A stretch of DNA of 64,000 nt from Bacteroidia bacterium (GCA_030427985.1 JAUIBH010000007.1:1-64000); one strand, 5' to 3'. Positions 46,682 through 55,459 are shown, counted from the first letter of the stretch. Numbers and translations are program-made. The notes: generated by a model not told the origin, from the letters alone.

Positions 46682-47374
46682 TTAGAAATTGGGACTAAGG
46701 TCGCGTTCTTTGTAGAATGAATCCAAGATTTCCACAACCTCATCTTCTGTGTCCACCAATTTGATCAGATCTAAATCCCTGGGGCTGATATTGCCTGCTT
46801 CCAAGAGTGTATTCTTGATCCAATCGATTAGGCCTTTCCAAAACTTAGAGCCTACCAAAATAATGGGGAATGTATGTATTTTATGGGTTTGGATAAGGGT
46901 AAGGGCTTCAAAAAACTCATCCAATGTGCCAAATCCACCGGGCATGACCACAAATCCTTGGGAATATTTCACAAACATTACTTTTCGAACAAAGAAATAG
47001 TCAAAATCCAAGCTTTTATCTTCATCAATAAAAGGATTATCGTGCTGTTCAAACGGAAGGTCAATGTTGAGTCCCACGGAAGTTCCTCCCGCCAAATGAG
47101 CACCCTTGTTTCCCGCTTCCATAATTCCGGGGCCACCTCCAGTGATGATTCCATAGCCCGCTTCGGCCACTTTTTGGGCCACTTTTACGGATAGGTCATA
47201 GTAATGTTCCCCTTCCTTTACCCGAGCGGAACCAAATATGGAAACACAGGGGCCAATGGCACTCATTTTTTCAAATCCGTAGACAAATTCGCCCATAATC
47301 TTGAATATGGCCCATGAATCGTTTGTCTTTATCTCATTCCACCCTTTGGTGTGCTGTTCTTTTCGCATTTGCAT
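46682..47374 (-). CDS. LOG-family (TIGR00730) Rossmann protein
   Basis: 230 residues from the ATG at 47374; a longer start overlaps uvrA. Motifs are CVSIFGSARV, ITGGGPGIMEAGNKGA and the phosphoribohydrolase motif VMPGGFGTLDEFFEAL. The family releases free bases from nucleoside 5'-monophosphates (the cytokinin-activating LOG reaction or nucleotide salvage). It lies 10 bases after uvrA and 11 before the M1-like gene, so all three are one transcript; a link to DNA repair is not known. Confidence 0.88.
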   Translation of the reverse strand: MQMRKEQHTKGWNEIKTNDSWAIFKIMGEFVYGFEKMSAIGPCVSIFGSARVKEGEHYYDLSVKVAQKVAEAGYGIITGGGPGIMEAGNKGAHLAGGTSVGLNIDLPFEQHDNPFIDEDKSLDFDYFFVRKVMFVKYSQGFVVMPGGFGTLDEFFEALTLIQTHKIHTFPIILVGSKFWKGLIDWIKNTLLEAGNISPRDLDLIKLVDTEDEVVEILDSFYKERDLSPNF

Positions 47375-47384
47375 ATTTAATGAT

Positions 47385-50246
47385 TTAAACGGCCTTAGCA
47401 ATGTTTTGCTTGGAATTCTCCAGTTCTTTCCTCAAAAACTTGGCCGTATAGCTTTTTTTATCTTTTGAAACGTCTTCAGGCGTACCGGTGGCAACAACCA
47501 TTCCGCCTCCACGGCCACCTTCGTAGCCAATATCGATGATATGATCCATCATTTTGATCACATCCATATTGTGCTCTATCACCAAAATGGTGTTTCCTTT
47601 GTCCACCAGTTGATTTAACACCTCCATAAGCACCCGAATGTCTTCAAAATGCAATCCGGTTGTAGGTTCGTCTAGGATGTAAAATGTGTTTCCAGTGTCG
47701 CGCTTGGAAAGTTCTGTGGCCAACTTTACCCGTTGCGCTTCACCACCGGATAGGGTAGTGGACTGTTGCCCCAAAGATATATAACCCAATCCCACATCTT
47801 TTATTGTCTTTAACTTGCGATGTATTTTGGTAATGTTCTCAAAAAAATCTACCGCTTCGTTGATGGTCATTTCCAATACATCGGCAATTGATTTTCCTTT
47901 ATATCGAATCTCCAAGGTCTCGCGATTGAAGCGTTTCCCGTTACAGGTCTCGCATTCCACATACACATCGGGCAAAAAGTTCATTTCAATGACTTTTAAT
48001 CCACCACCCTGACAGGTTTCACATCTTCCTCCGGCCACATTAAAACTGAACCGTCCCGGTTTGTACCCTCGGATTGCTGCTTCAGTGGTTTTAGCGAATA
48101 AAGCCCTGATTTCACTAAAAACTCCTGTGTATGTAGCTGGATTGGAGCGTGGGGTGCGCCCAATGGGCGATTGGTTAATGTCGATGACCTTGTCGATGTG
48201 CTGCAGCCCGGTAATTTTCTTATAGGGCATTGGTTTTTTAACGCCGTTAAAGTAATGGGCGTTCATGATGGGGTAGAGGGTCTCATTGACCAAGGTTGAT
48301 TTTCCACTTCCAGAGACTCCAGTTACTCCAATTAATTTTCCCAGAGGGAATTCAGCGGTCACATTTTTAAGGTTGTTTCCCGTGCAGCCCGAAAGCACAA
48401 TTTTCTTGCCCGTTCCTTTTCGTCGTTCTGCTGGAACTGGAATTTCCAATTCGCCGGTGATGTATTGGGCGGTTAGGGTGTGGTGGTCCTTTAATTCTTG
48501 CGGTGTCCCTTCGGAAATGATTTCCCCGCCATGTTTACCTGCTTTTGGGCCAATATCGATGACATGGTCGGCACTTTCGATCATATCGCGGTCATGTTCC
48601 ACCACAATAACAGAATTTCCAATATCCCGAAGCGATTCCAACGAATGGATCAGTCGTTCGTTGTCCCGTTGATGCAGACCGATGCTAGGCTCGTCCAAAA
48701 TGTAGAGTACGCCCACCAACTGCGATCCAATTTGCGTAGCCAAACGGATACGCTGGGCCTCGCCACCGGAGAGCGATTTGGAACCTCGGTTCAAGGATAG
48801 GTAGTCTAACCCCACATCCAACAAAAATTGAATTCGGGTTTTGAGTTCCTTGATGATTTCTTCGGCTATCTTTTTTTGATTTCCTTCGAGGGAATTGTCC
48901 AGCTCTTTAAAAAACTGGGCCAGTTCGGCAATGTCCATCTGGGCCAATTCTGCAATGTTCTTTTCGCCAATTTTAAAATAGAGCGATTCCTTTCGCAAGC
49001 GAGCTCCATTACATTCCGGACATTTTACTTTGTCCATATAGTCCTTGGCCCACCGCTTTATGGAAGTGGAATTGGCTTCTTCAAACTGGGTCTTTATGAA
49101 ATTGGAAATACCCTCGTAATCAATTTTGTATTGCCGTTTCACCCCCAAAGTTTTGGAATCGACCTCAAAACTTTCCTTTCCGCCATTCAGAATAACTTCC
49201 ATGGCCTCTGCTGGAATTTTTTCAATAGCATCCGACAAATCAAACCCATACCGTTGGGCAATGGTTTCCAATTGCTTGAACGCCCATGACTTTTTGTATT
49301 CACCTAAAGGGGCCAATCCGCCAGCTTTGATGGACAATTTTTTGTTCGGTATAATCTTACGCTCATTCACTTCATGAACATGACCCAATCCACTACATTC
49401 CGGGCACATGCCTTTGGGCGAGTTGAAGGAAAAAGTATTAGGCTCGGGAGTGGGGTAGGAGATGCCTGATGAGGGACACATCAGGTCCCGACTGAAGTAG
49501 CGTGGCACACTTTCACCTTCTTCCAAGACCATCAACACATTTTCGCCACTGTACATGGCGGTGTTGATGGTTTCGCTAAGGCGTTTGTGAAAATCTTCAG
49601 TGTCACCAACTTTCAAACGATCAATCACAATCTCAATATCGTGGGTTTTGTAGCGGTCCACCTTCATGCCTTTAGTGATGTCCAAAATTTCACCGTCAAC
49701 GCGTACCTTTACAAAACCTTGCTTGCCAATCTGCTCGAACAACTCACGGTAATGCCCTTTTCTGGACTTGACCACCGGAGCCAACACATTGATTTTTTTG
49801 TCTAAATAAGATTCAATAATCAGATTTTTGATTTGCTCATCGCTGTAGCTGACCATTTTTTCACCGGTGTTGTAGCTATGGGCATCTCCGGCCCGGGCGA
49901 AGAGTAAACGGAGAAAATCGTACACCTCGGTGATGGTCCCAACAGTAGAACGAGGCGATTTTGAGGTGGTTTTTTGTTCTATGGCGATGACAGGGGATAG
50001 CCCATCGATTTTATCCACATCCGGGCGTTCCAATCCACCCAAGAATTGTCGGGCGTAGGCCGAAAAGGTTTCAATGTATCTACGCTGTCCTTCAGCATAA
50101 ATGGTGTCAAAGGCCAAAGAGGATTTACCACTGCCTGAAAGTCCTGTAATTACAACAAGCTTTTCACGAGGAATGGTGACATCTATATTCTTAAGGTTAT
50201 GGACCCTAGCGCCCCTAACCTCAATATGTTCTTCGTAATTGATCAT
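47385..50246 (-). CDS. uvrA: Excinuclease ABC subunit A
   Basis: 953 residues, the damage-recognition ATPase of nucleotide-excision repair. Two ABC modules: [14 protein letters not shown] near residue 35 and [15 protein letters not shown] near 640, with signatures [12 protein letters not shown] and [12 protein letters not shown]. The C-terminal zinc finger is intact (CETCQGGG...CETCNGKRF). In the first zinc finger one Cys of the usual CPxCG is replaced (MCPSSGISY), leaving C-P-S-S with the later CPEC pair. Upstream on the minus strand is a TATTTTTG box 17 bases from the ATG. Confidence 0.95.
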   Translation of the reverse strand: MINYEEHIEVRGARVHNLKNIDVTIPREKLVVITGLSGSGKSSLAFDTIYAEGQRRYIETFSAYARQFLGGLERPDVDKIDGLSPVIAIEQKTTSKSPRSTVGTITEVYDFLRLLFARAGDAHSYNTGEKMVSYSDEQIKNLIIESYLDKKINVLAPVVKSRKGHYRELFEQIGKQGFVKVRVDGEILDITKGMKVDRYKTHDIEIVIDRLKVGDTEDFHKRLSETINTAMYSGENVLMVLEEGESVPRYFSRDLMCPSSGISYPTPEPNTFSFNSPKGMCPECSGLGHVHEVNERKIIPNKKLSIKAGGLAPLGEYKKSWAFKQLETIAQRYGFDLSDAIEKIPAEAMEVILNGGKESFEVDSKTLGVKRQYKIDYEGISNFIKTQFEEANSTSIKRWAKDYMDKVKCPECNGARLRKESLYFKIGEKNIAELAQMDIAELAQFFKELDNSLEGNQKKIAEEIIKELKTRIQFLLDVGLDYLSLNRGSKSLSGGEAQRIRLATQIGSQLVGVLYILDEPSIGLHQRDNERLIHSLESLRDIGNSVIVVEHDRDMIESADHVIDIGPKAGKHGGEIISEGTPQELKDHHTLTAQYITGELEIPVPAERRKGTGKKIVLSGCTGNNLKNVTAEFPLGKLIGVTGVSGSGKSTLVNETLYPIMNAHYFNGVKKPMPYKKITGLQHIDKVIDINQSPIGRTPRSNPATYTGVFSEIRALFAKTTEAAIRGYKPGRFSFNVAGGRCETCQGGGLKVIEMNFLPDVYVECETCNGKRFNRETLEIRYKGKSIADVLEMTINEAVDFFENITKIHRKLKTIKDVGLGYISLGQQSTTLSGGEAQRVKLATELSKRDTGNTFYILDEPTTGLHFEDIRVLMEVLNQLVDKGNTILVIEHNMDVIKMMDHIIDIGYEGGRGGGMVVATGTPEDVSKDKKSYTAKFLRKELENSKQNIAKAV

Positions 50247-50262
50247 AAATCATAGCAAACCT

Positions 50263-50270
50263 CAAAAATA
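50263..50270 (-). promoter_or_regulatory. Possible uvrA promoter (-7 box)
   Basis: TATTTTTG on the minus strand matches TAnnTTTG exactly, 16 bases before the uvrA ATG. No -33 element is obvious. Confidence 0.45.
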
Positions 50271-50349
50271 GCGATTTGGCATGTAAAAAAGAAAGAGGTT
50301 TGGTTTTCGTTATTGTTAATTGATGGTTTATTTTTACGGAATTGTTTGT

Positions 50350-50373
50350 CACCTCGAGCGCAGTCGAGAGGTG
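50350..50373. repeat. REP-like hairpin, copy 1
   Basis: Arms CACCTC and GAGGTG flank the core GAGCGCAGTCGA (50356-50367). The core is the one shared with copies at 50396-50419 and 52676-52697, while the arms differ and remain complementary. No T run follows, so it is not a normal terminator. It lies between the divergent uvrA and the gene at 50437. Confidence 0.8.
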
Positions 50374-50395
50374 CTTTGTTAATTTATATCATGAA

Positions 50396-50419
50396 CAGGT
50401 CTCGACTGCGCTCGACCTG
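50396..50419. repeat. REP-like hairpin, copy 2 (inverted)
   Basis: Arms CAGGTC and GACCTG flank TCGACTGCGCTC, the reverse complement of the core of copy 1. Together copies 1 and 2 form a 16-base perfect inverted repeat (50354-50369 with 50400-50415) around 30 bases, like a REPIN-type doublet. 17 bases lie between it and the next start codon. Confidence 0.8.
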
Positions 50420-50436
50420 ACAAGTTTAAAATATAT

Positions 50437-50961
50437 ATGAAACTACTAGGCATAGGCTCCCGGATAGATCATCCCGAATATGGAAAAGGGGTGGTGACTA
50501 ATGTATCATCCAAACATTATTGGGTAACTTTTTTGGAAAATGGACTAGAAACTATTGACCTCGATGCTGAATTTGAAGTCATTGAAGGGGTAGAGGACGA
50601 GGTGGACTCAGTAAGCTTTTTCGATGTGGAACGTTCCTTGGTCAAAATTTTGGAAAAGTGGAGCGACACCCATGAAAAAGTGGCCATCGCCGATAAATGG
50701 AAGGGCGGAAAACTGATTTTAGACCCTGGTGATGCCACGCAAAACAAGGAAATGCCGATTGACACCTTTTTTCATAAGATCGTGATGGTTCGTGACCGTA
50801 TCCGGGTGATGGAGCAAAAAATAAATAGCAGCAATAATCTGGACGACCAAGAAAAGATAGATCTGCAGCAGTACATTACGCGCATTTATGGCAGCTTGAC
50901 CAGTTTTAATGTGCTGTTTAAAAATAAGAGCGATTATTTTGTAGGGGAGCGGGGTAAGTAG
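50437..50961 (+). CDS. Conserved protein with SH3/Tudor-like N-terminus
   Basis: 174 residues, cytoplasmic, not assigned to a named family. The N-terminus GSRIDHPEYGKGVVTNVSSKHYWVTFLENGLETIDL has the same shape as the C-terminal Tudor-like domain of PcrA/UvrD (compare the 31002-33335 helicase). The rest is helical (FFDVERSLVKILEKWSDTHEKVAI and a C-terminal coiled-coil-like segment). Divergent from uvrA and adjacent to the DUF5131 gene, whose stop abuts its own. A nucleic-acid or RNA-polymerase contact is a guess. Confidence 0.72.
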   Translation: MKLLGIGSRIDHPEYGKGVVTNVSSKHYWVTFLENGLETIDLDAEFEVIEGVEDEVDSVSFFDVERSLVKILEKWSDTHEKVAIADKWKGGKLILDPGDATQNKEMPIDTFFHKIVMVRDRIRVMEQKINSSNNLDDQEKIDLQQYITRIYGSLTSFNVLFKNKSDYFVGERGK

Positions 50962-51681
50962 CTAAGCTATTAATCTATAATTGGGCATTTGGTCATATGT
51001 GCGACCATTGAGCAAGCGCCCATTCTTTTTCTTATTAGTACCACCCCATTGCTTAAAGAAGAAGGCAACACCTGCTTCTTTACATTGACTTTGTATGTCA
51101 TTTACCCACTCGGCTTTTATGGGGCGTGGTTTCCTACCACTTTCTCCTCCAACGATAACCCATTTTATTTCATCCAGATTCAAGTCAGGTAAGGGACCTA
51201 TCAAAGGTTCTAGAGATAAAAACTTAATTCGGGCATTGGTTTTTCTTAAATAATTTATTCTATGCTGAACTTGTTGGTTTTCCACAGAAACACCCATCCA
51301 AATGTTTGGTGTCCAATTGAGCTTTTCATGGAGTTCTAGTAGTCTCTCATGTCTTTTGGTTAACACTTGAAAAATATGTTGTTGGTTATCGTTCATGACT
51401 TCAAAGACCCTTTGGATAAACGAGAGTGGAACCTCTGGGTGAAACAAATCACTCATAGAATTTACAAAGACCATTTTTGGTTTTTTCCAAGAATACGGAG
51501 TACTCAATTCTGACTCATGCACCCTAACTTCAAAATTATCCTTATATTTTTCTATTCCCATGGCCTGTAAACGTTTGGACATTACCTCGGCATAGCAGAA
51601 TTTACAACCTTGACTAATTTTGGTACAGCCAGTTGTTGGGTTCCATGTCATTTCTGTCCATTCGATGCTTGATTGCGCCAT
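50962..51681 (-). CDS. DUF5131 / phage Gp37-Gp68-like three-Cys-motif protein
   Basis: 239 residues. The N-terminal cysteines GCTKISQGCKFCYAE (C-x6-C-x2-C near residue 19) resemble a radical-SAM cluster motif and define the three-Cys motif of this family. TWNPTTGC, the MSDLFH segment and IVGGESGRKPRP are other family marks. Its partner TcmP precedes it by 3 bases on the same strand, which is the usual pairing. Homologues occur in phages and accessory regions; the reaction is unknown. Start ATG at 51681. Confidence 0.88.
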   Translation of the reverse strand: MAQSSIEWTEMTWNPTTGCTKISQGCKFCYAEVMSKRLQAMGIEKYKDNFEVRVHESELSTPYSWKKPKMVFVNSMSDLFHPEVPLSFIQRVFEVMNDNQQHIFQVLTKRHERLLELHEKLNWTPNIWMGVSVENQQVQHRINYLRKTNARIKFLSLEPLIGPLPDLNLDEIKWVIVGGESGRKPRPIKAEWVNDIQSQCKEAGVAFFFKQWGGTNKKKNGRLLNGRTYDQMPNYRLIA

Positions 51682-51684
51682 GAC

Positions 51685-52533
51685 CTATTTGTTGTTATAC
51701 TTGTTTGTTATTTCATTAGCGATTTTCACCGCATTTTTATTGTTTGAAACCATAAAGAAATGAAACATTATGGAATTAGAGCTATTCTTTAATACATATG
51801 GTTCTGTTACATATTTAAACAGCTCACTTAATCTATTCATATAGAGTTCCGCTGATTTTTCAACAGCCCTTTCTGTTTTCGTAGTAACTTTTTCTTCTCC
51901 AAATAGCGTAAACACATCCGTTTGATTGTAAAAATTGTTCAAAATATCTAAACGACTCATGCCAAGAAAAGTTTCTAATTTTTTAATCCACGACTCAGAA
52001 ATTTTACCATCTTTTTTTAATAATCGATTAACGCCCATTCCTGTCGGCACCAAAATCCACGCATCCACATTAGACTCTTTTAAAGAGGTCAGAGAGTTCC
52101 AGTTTAATTGCATGCCACACGGATCTATGTAAGCCAAAATCTTCCAATTCTTTCCTTTTGGTGATTTTAAAAATCGCCCCATAGAAGAAATTTTGGCATT
52201 ACAATCTTCATTTACAACATATACTTTTTTATTTATGGATGAGATTGAACCTTTTAACTCTTGAGCATTGTGGGTGTCTTTTTCAACAAAATAATATTCA
52301 TCGAAAGAACGGGGTTCATCTATGGCCAAAATACGCTTAGCTGCTCCAAGAATTACTTTCTTATTTTCATTACTCCCCTTCGTAATATAACCACTACCAG
52401 CAAAGCCATCAAAATAGAGAAGATTCCAACCAAATCTATTTGCATATTTATTCATAATAATCAAGTATGCACTAGCATACTCGACTAAAATTTCAATTTT
52501 TGCATCTGTCCATTTGCCCCCAAATTCATTCAT
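51685..52533 (-). CDS. tcmP: Three-Cys-motif partner protein
   Basis: 282 residues of the TcmP family: an N-terminal WTDAKIEILVEYASAYLIIM segment, YFDGFAGSGY (a methyltransferase-like glycine loop), IDPCGMQLNW and a helical C-terminus. The Rossmann-like motif suggests SAM binding, but the family has no known reaction. It is translated just ahead of the DUF5131 gene. The DNA here is visibly AT-richer than the flanks (for example 16 G/C in 51721-51780), as expected of a horizontally acquired pair. Confidence 0.88.
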   Translation of the reverse strand: MNEFGGKWTDAKIEILVEYASAYLIIMNKYANRFGWNLLYFDGFAGSGYITKGSNENKKVILGAAKRILAIDEPRSFDEYYFVEKDTHNAQELKGSISSINKKVYVVNEDCNAKISSMGRFLKSPKGKNWKILAYIDPCGMQLNWNSLTSLKESNVDAWILVPTGMGVNRLLKKDGKISESWIKKLETFLGMSRLDILNNFYNQTDVFTLFGEEKVTTKTERAVEKSAELYMNRLSELFKYVTEPYVLKNSSNSIMFHFFMVSNNKNAVKIANEITNKYNNK

Positions 52534-52675
52534 AATTAAATATTTACAATTGTATTAATCGGGGGAATGCTGTCTGCAATAATACTTAAAAATGCTTTTT
52601 TCTTACAAAATGATTTATGATTACTTAAATTATTGAACAATAGTGATGCTTTAAACCGCCTCCTTTTTCTCACTC

Positions 52676-52697
52676 ACCCTTCGACTTCGCTCAGGGT
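52676..52697. repeat. REP-like hairpin, copy 3
   Basis: Arms ACCCT and AGGGT flank TCGACTTCGCTC, the reverse complement of a core differing by one base from copies 1 and 2. It lies in the 214-base gap between tcmP and the DUF4130 gene. The rest of this gap (52534-52747) is AT-rich with no gene. Confidence 0.78.
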
Positions 52698-52747
52698 ATA
52701 ATTTTGTTTATTTGGTCAATAACTTTCCCTAATTTAAAGTATAGTAC

Positions 52748-53500
52748 CTAACTCACCTTTTTTTCTGAAAGATACTTCCAATGCCGCTTGGGCACATGTT
52801 GCGTATGCAATTTGGGATTGATACGGGATTTAATGTTGGTGCTTTTAACGTAATCGTATTCCTCGGGTTTAAAAACATCGTTTTTAACAGTTTTGTTGTG
52901 GTGGATGTCATTTAAGTTTAGAGATACCATTTCAACATGGTCCAGATTGTAAAAGATGCCATATTTCCGTTTAACATCATAAATCAACCATTGTTGGTCG
53001 GCGTAGCGGTCCCGAAAATGTTTGGAAATTAAAGGCAATACATCAAAATCAGGTTCGATATTGGCAAAATAAATGTCATCCTTGGTCAATTGAAACCGAA
53101 CAAAAGCTTCCATTCGGTGTTTTTCACGCCCAACCTTTTTGGCCAATTGGCTAATGTGTAGCACAATCCCATCTGAATAATCCAATTGCTTTCCACTTTT
53201 AGTGGCCATCAACTTTTGAATGTAGGTGTATAGCATCAATTCCACCCCTTCAGTTTCGCTCAAAAAGGCAAAATAGACATTGGCAATGGCATTATGACTC
53301 TTGTTACGGATACCGTTCCAGACGCGCTTGGCTTTTTCAACGTGGGTGAAGATGGTTTCGGTTTCAGAAAACAGACCGTTTTGGCATTCGCTGTTCTTTT
53401 GGATATCGGCCACATTGATTTTTTCATCAAAAGCGACAAAGATGGCGGTTAGGAAACCATTAAAACTACCGTCATAAATTAAGGTTGTTGAAGGATTCAT
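52748..53500 (-). CDS. DUF4130 / TIGR03915-family DNA-metabolism protein
   Basis: 250 residues. The ATG at 53500 (MNPSTTLIYDGSFNGFLTAIF) is chosen over an upstream TTG at 53551, which lies next to operator 1. The YDGSFxGFLTA start, the SHNAIANVYFAFLSETEG middle and RFRDRYADQQWLIYD-like KHFRDRYADQQWLIYD identify the family, which is usually paired with a radical-SAM protein (TIGR03916) or fused to a uracil-DNA-glycosylase-like domain. No such partner is adjacent here. Four operators lie in its promoter region, shared with the XRE-S24 gene. A damage-inducible repair role is inferred. Confidence 0.85.
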   Translation of the reverse strand: MNPSTTLIYDGSFNGFLTAIFVAFDEKINVADIQKNSECQNGLFSETETIFTHVEKAKRVWNGIRNKSHNAIANVYFAFLSETEGVELMLYTYIQKLMATKSGKQLDYSDGIVLHISQLAKKVGREKHRMEAFVRFQLTKDDIYFANIEPDFDVLPLISKHFRDRYADQQWLIYDVKRKYGIFYNLDHVEMVSLNLNDIHHNKTVKNDVFKPEEYDYVKSTNIKSRINPKLHTQHVPKRHWKYLSEKKVS

Positions 53501-53532
53501 AGTACTTTGTTTTATAATGGAACATGCTAAAG

Positions 53533-53611
53533 TTGGAAATATTCCAATCAAAGATATGGAAATATTCCTAATAATGGAAATAATCCAAAATTATTATTGG
53601 AAATAATCCAA
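53533..53611. promoter_or_regulatory. Four palindromic operators between DUF4130 and XRE-S24 genes
   Basis: 15-base sites: TTGGAAATATTCCAA (53533-53547), ATGGAAATATTCCTA (53556-53570), ATGGAAATAATCCAA (53574-53588), TTGGAAATAATCCAA (53597-53611). Start-to-start spacing is 23, 18 and 23 bases. Site 1 is a perfect TTGGAA-N3-TTCCAA palindrome. Site 4 overlaps the -33 TTG of the XRE-S24 promoter. The obvious candidate to bind is the XRE-S24 protein itself. Confidence 0.85.
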
Positions 53612-53625
53612 ATTGTATATATTTG
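53597..53625 (+). promoter_or_regulatory. Promoter of the XRE-S24 gene
   Basis: TTG at 53597-53599, 18 bases of spacer, then TATATTTG at 53618-53625: both elements and their spacing fit the Bacteroidota consensus. The expected transcription start falls at about 53630, on or next to the GTG start codon, so the mRNA would be leaderless or nearly so. Operator 4 covers the -33 element. Confidence 0.75.
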
Positions 53626-53629
53626 AAAT

Positions 53630-54388
53630 GTGGAAAATGAAATTACTTTAAAGCGTTTTATAGAGATTCGAAGGGAATTGGGCTATACCCAAACCGAGTT
53701 TGCCCAATTATTGGGGGTGAAGAACACCACTGCCGATATTGAACGCGGTCGGACCAAATTATCGGGAAAAGTGGTGGAAGAATTGTTGAAACAGTTCAAA
53801 ATAAATCCGCTTTGGCTTTTTGGCGATAGTGACCAGAAACATTTGGATACTTCAAAAACCAGTGTTATTCCAAAAGTGGTGACTGTGGATAGCACCAATC
53901 AAGACAATATGGTCTTAGTGAATGCAAAAGCGGCCGCAGGGTATCCACAGAACATTGCTGATACAAGCTGGTACCAACAACTCCCCGCTTTTGATATGCC
54001 TATTCCAGAGTTGCGAAACGCTACTTATCGTGGTTTTCAGGTGGAAGGGGATAGTATGTTGCCCAATTTAAAGCCCAACGATTGGGTGTTGGCCCGCGCC
54101 ATTGAGCACATTGATCATGTGAGCCCCAACAAAATGTATGTGGTGGTGCTTCAAGACTCCGTTATGGTGAAAAAAATTGAGCGAAGGCCTAATTCCAACA
54201 ACATTACCTTGGTTTCCTTGAACGAAACCTATCCTCCTTATGACATTAAACCCTTTCAGATTCAAGAAATTTGGGAGGTAAGCAGCAAACTTACCTTTAA
54301 TGTAGATGCCACCACCGAAACTGGTTTGTTAAAACAATTGCAGCAATCCATGGAAGAGTTAAAAAAGCAAATGGGTCAAATGAAATAG
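53630..54388 (+). CDS. LexA-like XRE-family regulator with S24 peptidase domain
   Basis: 252 residues starting at GTG 53630; no in-frame ATG lies nearby. An N-terminal HTH (about residues 8-62, RRELGYTQTEFAQLLGVKNTTADIERG) is joined to a C-terminal LexA/UmuD-type S24 domain. Ser142 in VEGDSMLP and Lys181 in VMVKKIERR form the catalytic pair, and KAAAGYP (Ala103-Gly104) looks like a self-cleavage site. It ends in a helical Gln-rich tail. It probably represses itself and the DUF4130 gene through the four operators and is inactivated by self-cleavage after DNA damage; this is inference from the domains and sites. Confidence 0.87.
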   Translation: MENEITLKRFIEIRRELGYTQTEFAQLLGVKNTTADIERGRTKLSGKVVEELLKQFKINPLWLFGDSDQKHLDTSKTSVIPKVVTVDSTNQDNMVLVNAKAAAGYPQNIADTSWYQQLPAFDMPIPELRNATYRGFQVEGDSMLPNLKPNDWVLARAIEHIDHVSPNKMYVVVLQDSVMVKKIERRPNSNNITLVSLNETYPPYDIKPFQIQEIWEVSSKLTFNVDATTETGLLKQLQQSMEELKKQMGQMK

Positions 54389-55381
54389 TTAGAACCCGTC
54401 ACCGACTGTTTTCGTCTTAATTCGCATCAAGAAATTGTTGGCGGTCATATAAAGTACCGAACCATCATCGCCCCAAGCACAATTGGCAGTGGGTTGTCCA
54501 GTTGCTATGGTTCCTAAGTGCTTTCCTTCCGGTGTAATGACCAAAACTCCTCCAGGACCTGTGGAGAAAATCGTTCCGTCTTTAGCTACTTTTATGCCAT
54601 CGTGTAACCCCATTAAACCAGGTTTCATTATGGTTTTTGCATCAAAAAACACGGTCCCTTCATCCAAGGTGCCATCGTCTTTAATATTGTAGGCCATAAT
54701 GTATGGAGCCTTGAAGTCAGACTGCGTAACGTAAAGTGTTTTTTCATCGGGAGACAGTGCCACGCCATTGGGTCGATTAAGATTACTCACTACCATATCT
54801 ACACTACCATCAGTTCCTATTTTGTACACCCCAAACGCATCAATTTCCCGGGATTCTGAATCTTGTTGTTTGGGTAATCCGTAAGGTGGGTCGGTAAAAT
54901 AATAAGTACCATTAGACGCTTGCACCACATCATTGGGACTATTAAAACGTTTACCTTCCCATGTGTCGGCCAATGTAAATTTTCCACCACCAACCAAAGG
55001 CATTTTGGTAATTCTACGGTCGCCATGTTCACAGGCTACCAGTTCCCCATCATTATTTATAATGAGTCCGTTACTGCCCGGTTCTCGACTGTACGGCAAA
55101 ATTCCGGTATAGCCTGAGGGCTTTAAGAATTCGGTAAGGCCTTCGCCATCTTTCCATTTAAAAATGGTGTTTTGCGGCACATCGGAAAAAAGGAGAAATC
55201 CCCCTTCTTTTACCCAAACCGGTCCTTCGGACCAGGTGAATCCTTCGGCCAAGACCTCTATCTCAGCGTCTTTAGCTACATAATCATAAAATTTTTCGTC
55301 CTCAACCACGAGTTTTCCTGTTTTTTCTTGGGCCGTGCATCCCAAAGTGATTCCCATTATAAGGAGTGCTATTTTTTTCAT
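54389..55381 (-). CDS. SMP-30/gluconolactonase-family lipoprotein
   Basis: 330 residues, lipoprotein signal peptide (lipobox ITLGC, Cys near 15). The beta-propeller marks are FTWSEGPVWV, FNSPNDVVQA, RPNGVALSPDEKTLYV and MGLHDGIKV. A lactonase or related sugar-acid hydrolase on the periplasmic face is likely; the substrate is unknown. It follows the alpha/beta-hydrolase gene by 78 bases on the same strand and abuts the stop of the XRE-S24 gene. Confidence 0.88.
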   Translation of the reverse strand: MKKIALLIMGITLGCTAQEKTGKLVVEDEKFYDYVAKDAEIEVLAEGFTWSEGPVWVKEGGFLLFSDVPQNTIFKWKDGEGLTEFLKPSGYTGILPYSREPGSNGLIINNDGELVACEHGDRRITKMPLVGGGKFTLADTWEGKRFNSPNDVVQASNGTYYFTDPPYGLPKQQDSESREIDAFGVYKIGTDGSVDMVVSNLNRPNGVALSPDEKTLYVTQSDFKAPYIMAYNIKDDGTLDEGTVFFDAKTIMKPGLMGLHDGIKVAKDGTIFSTGPGGVLVITPEGKHLGTIATGQPTANCAWGDDGSVLYMTANNFLMRIKTKTVGDGF

Positions 55382-55459
55382 TTTCTTGTTTGATTGTGCT
55401 CTAAAAGTAGTAAAAATGCTTTAGCCAGAGGGATAATTAAAGTTAGGTATTTATGGTTT

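Noticed and set aside
50350-50419. Reading the inverted repeat as a terminator of uvrA or of the next gene
   Set aside because: uvrA is transcribed away from it and no T run follows; the paired cores fit a repeat element better.
53501-53551. Upstream extension of the DUF4130 gene from a TTG
   Set aside because: It would run over operator 1 and add an untypical N-terminus; ATG at 53500 gives the family start.
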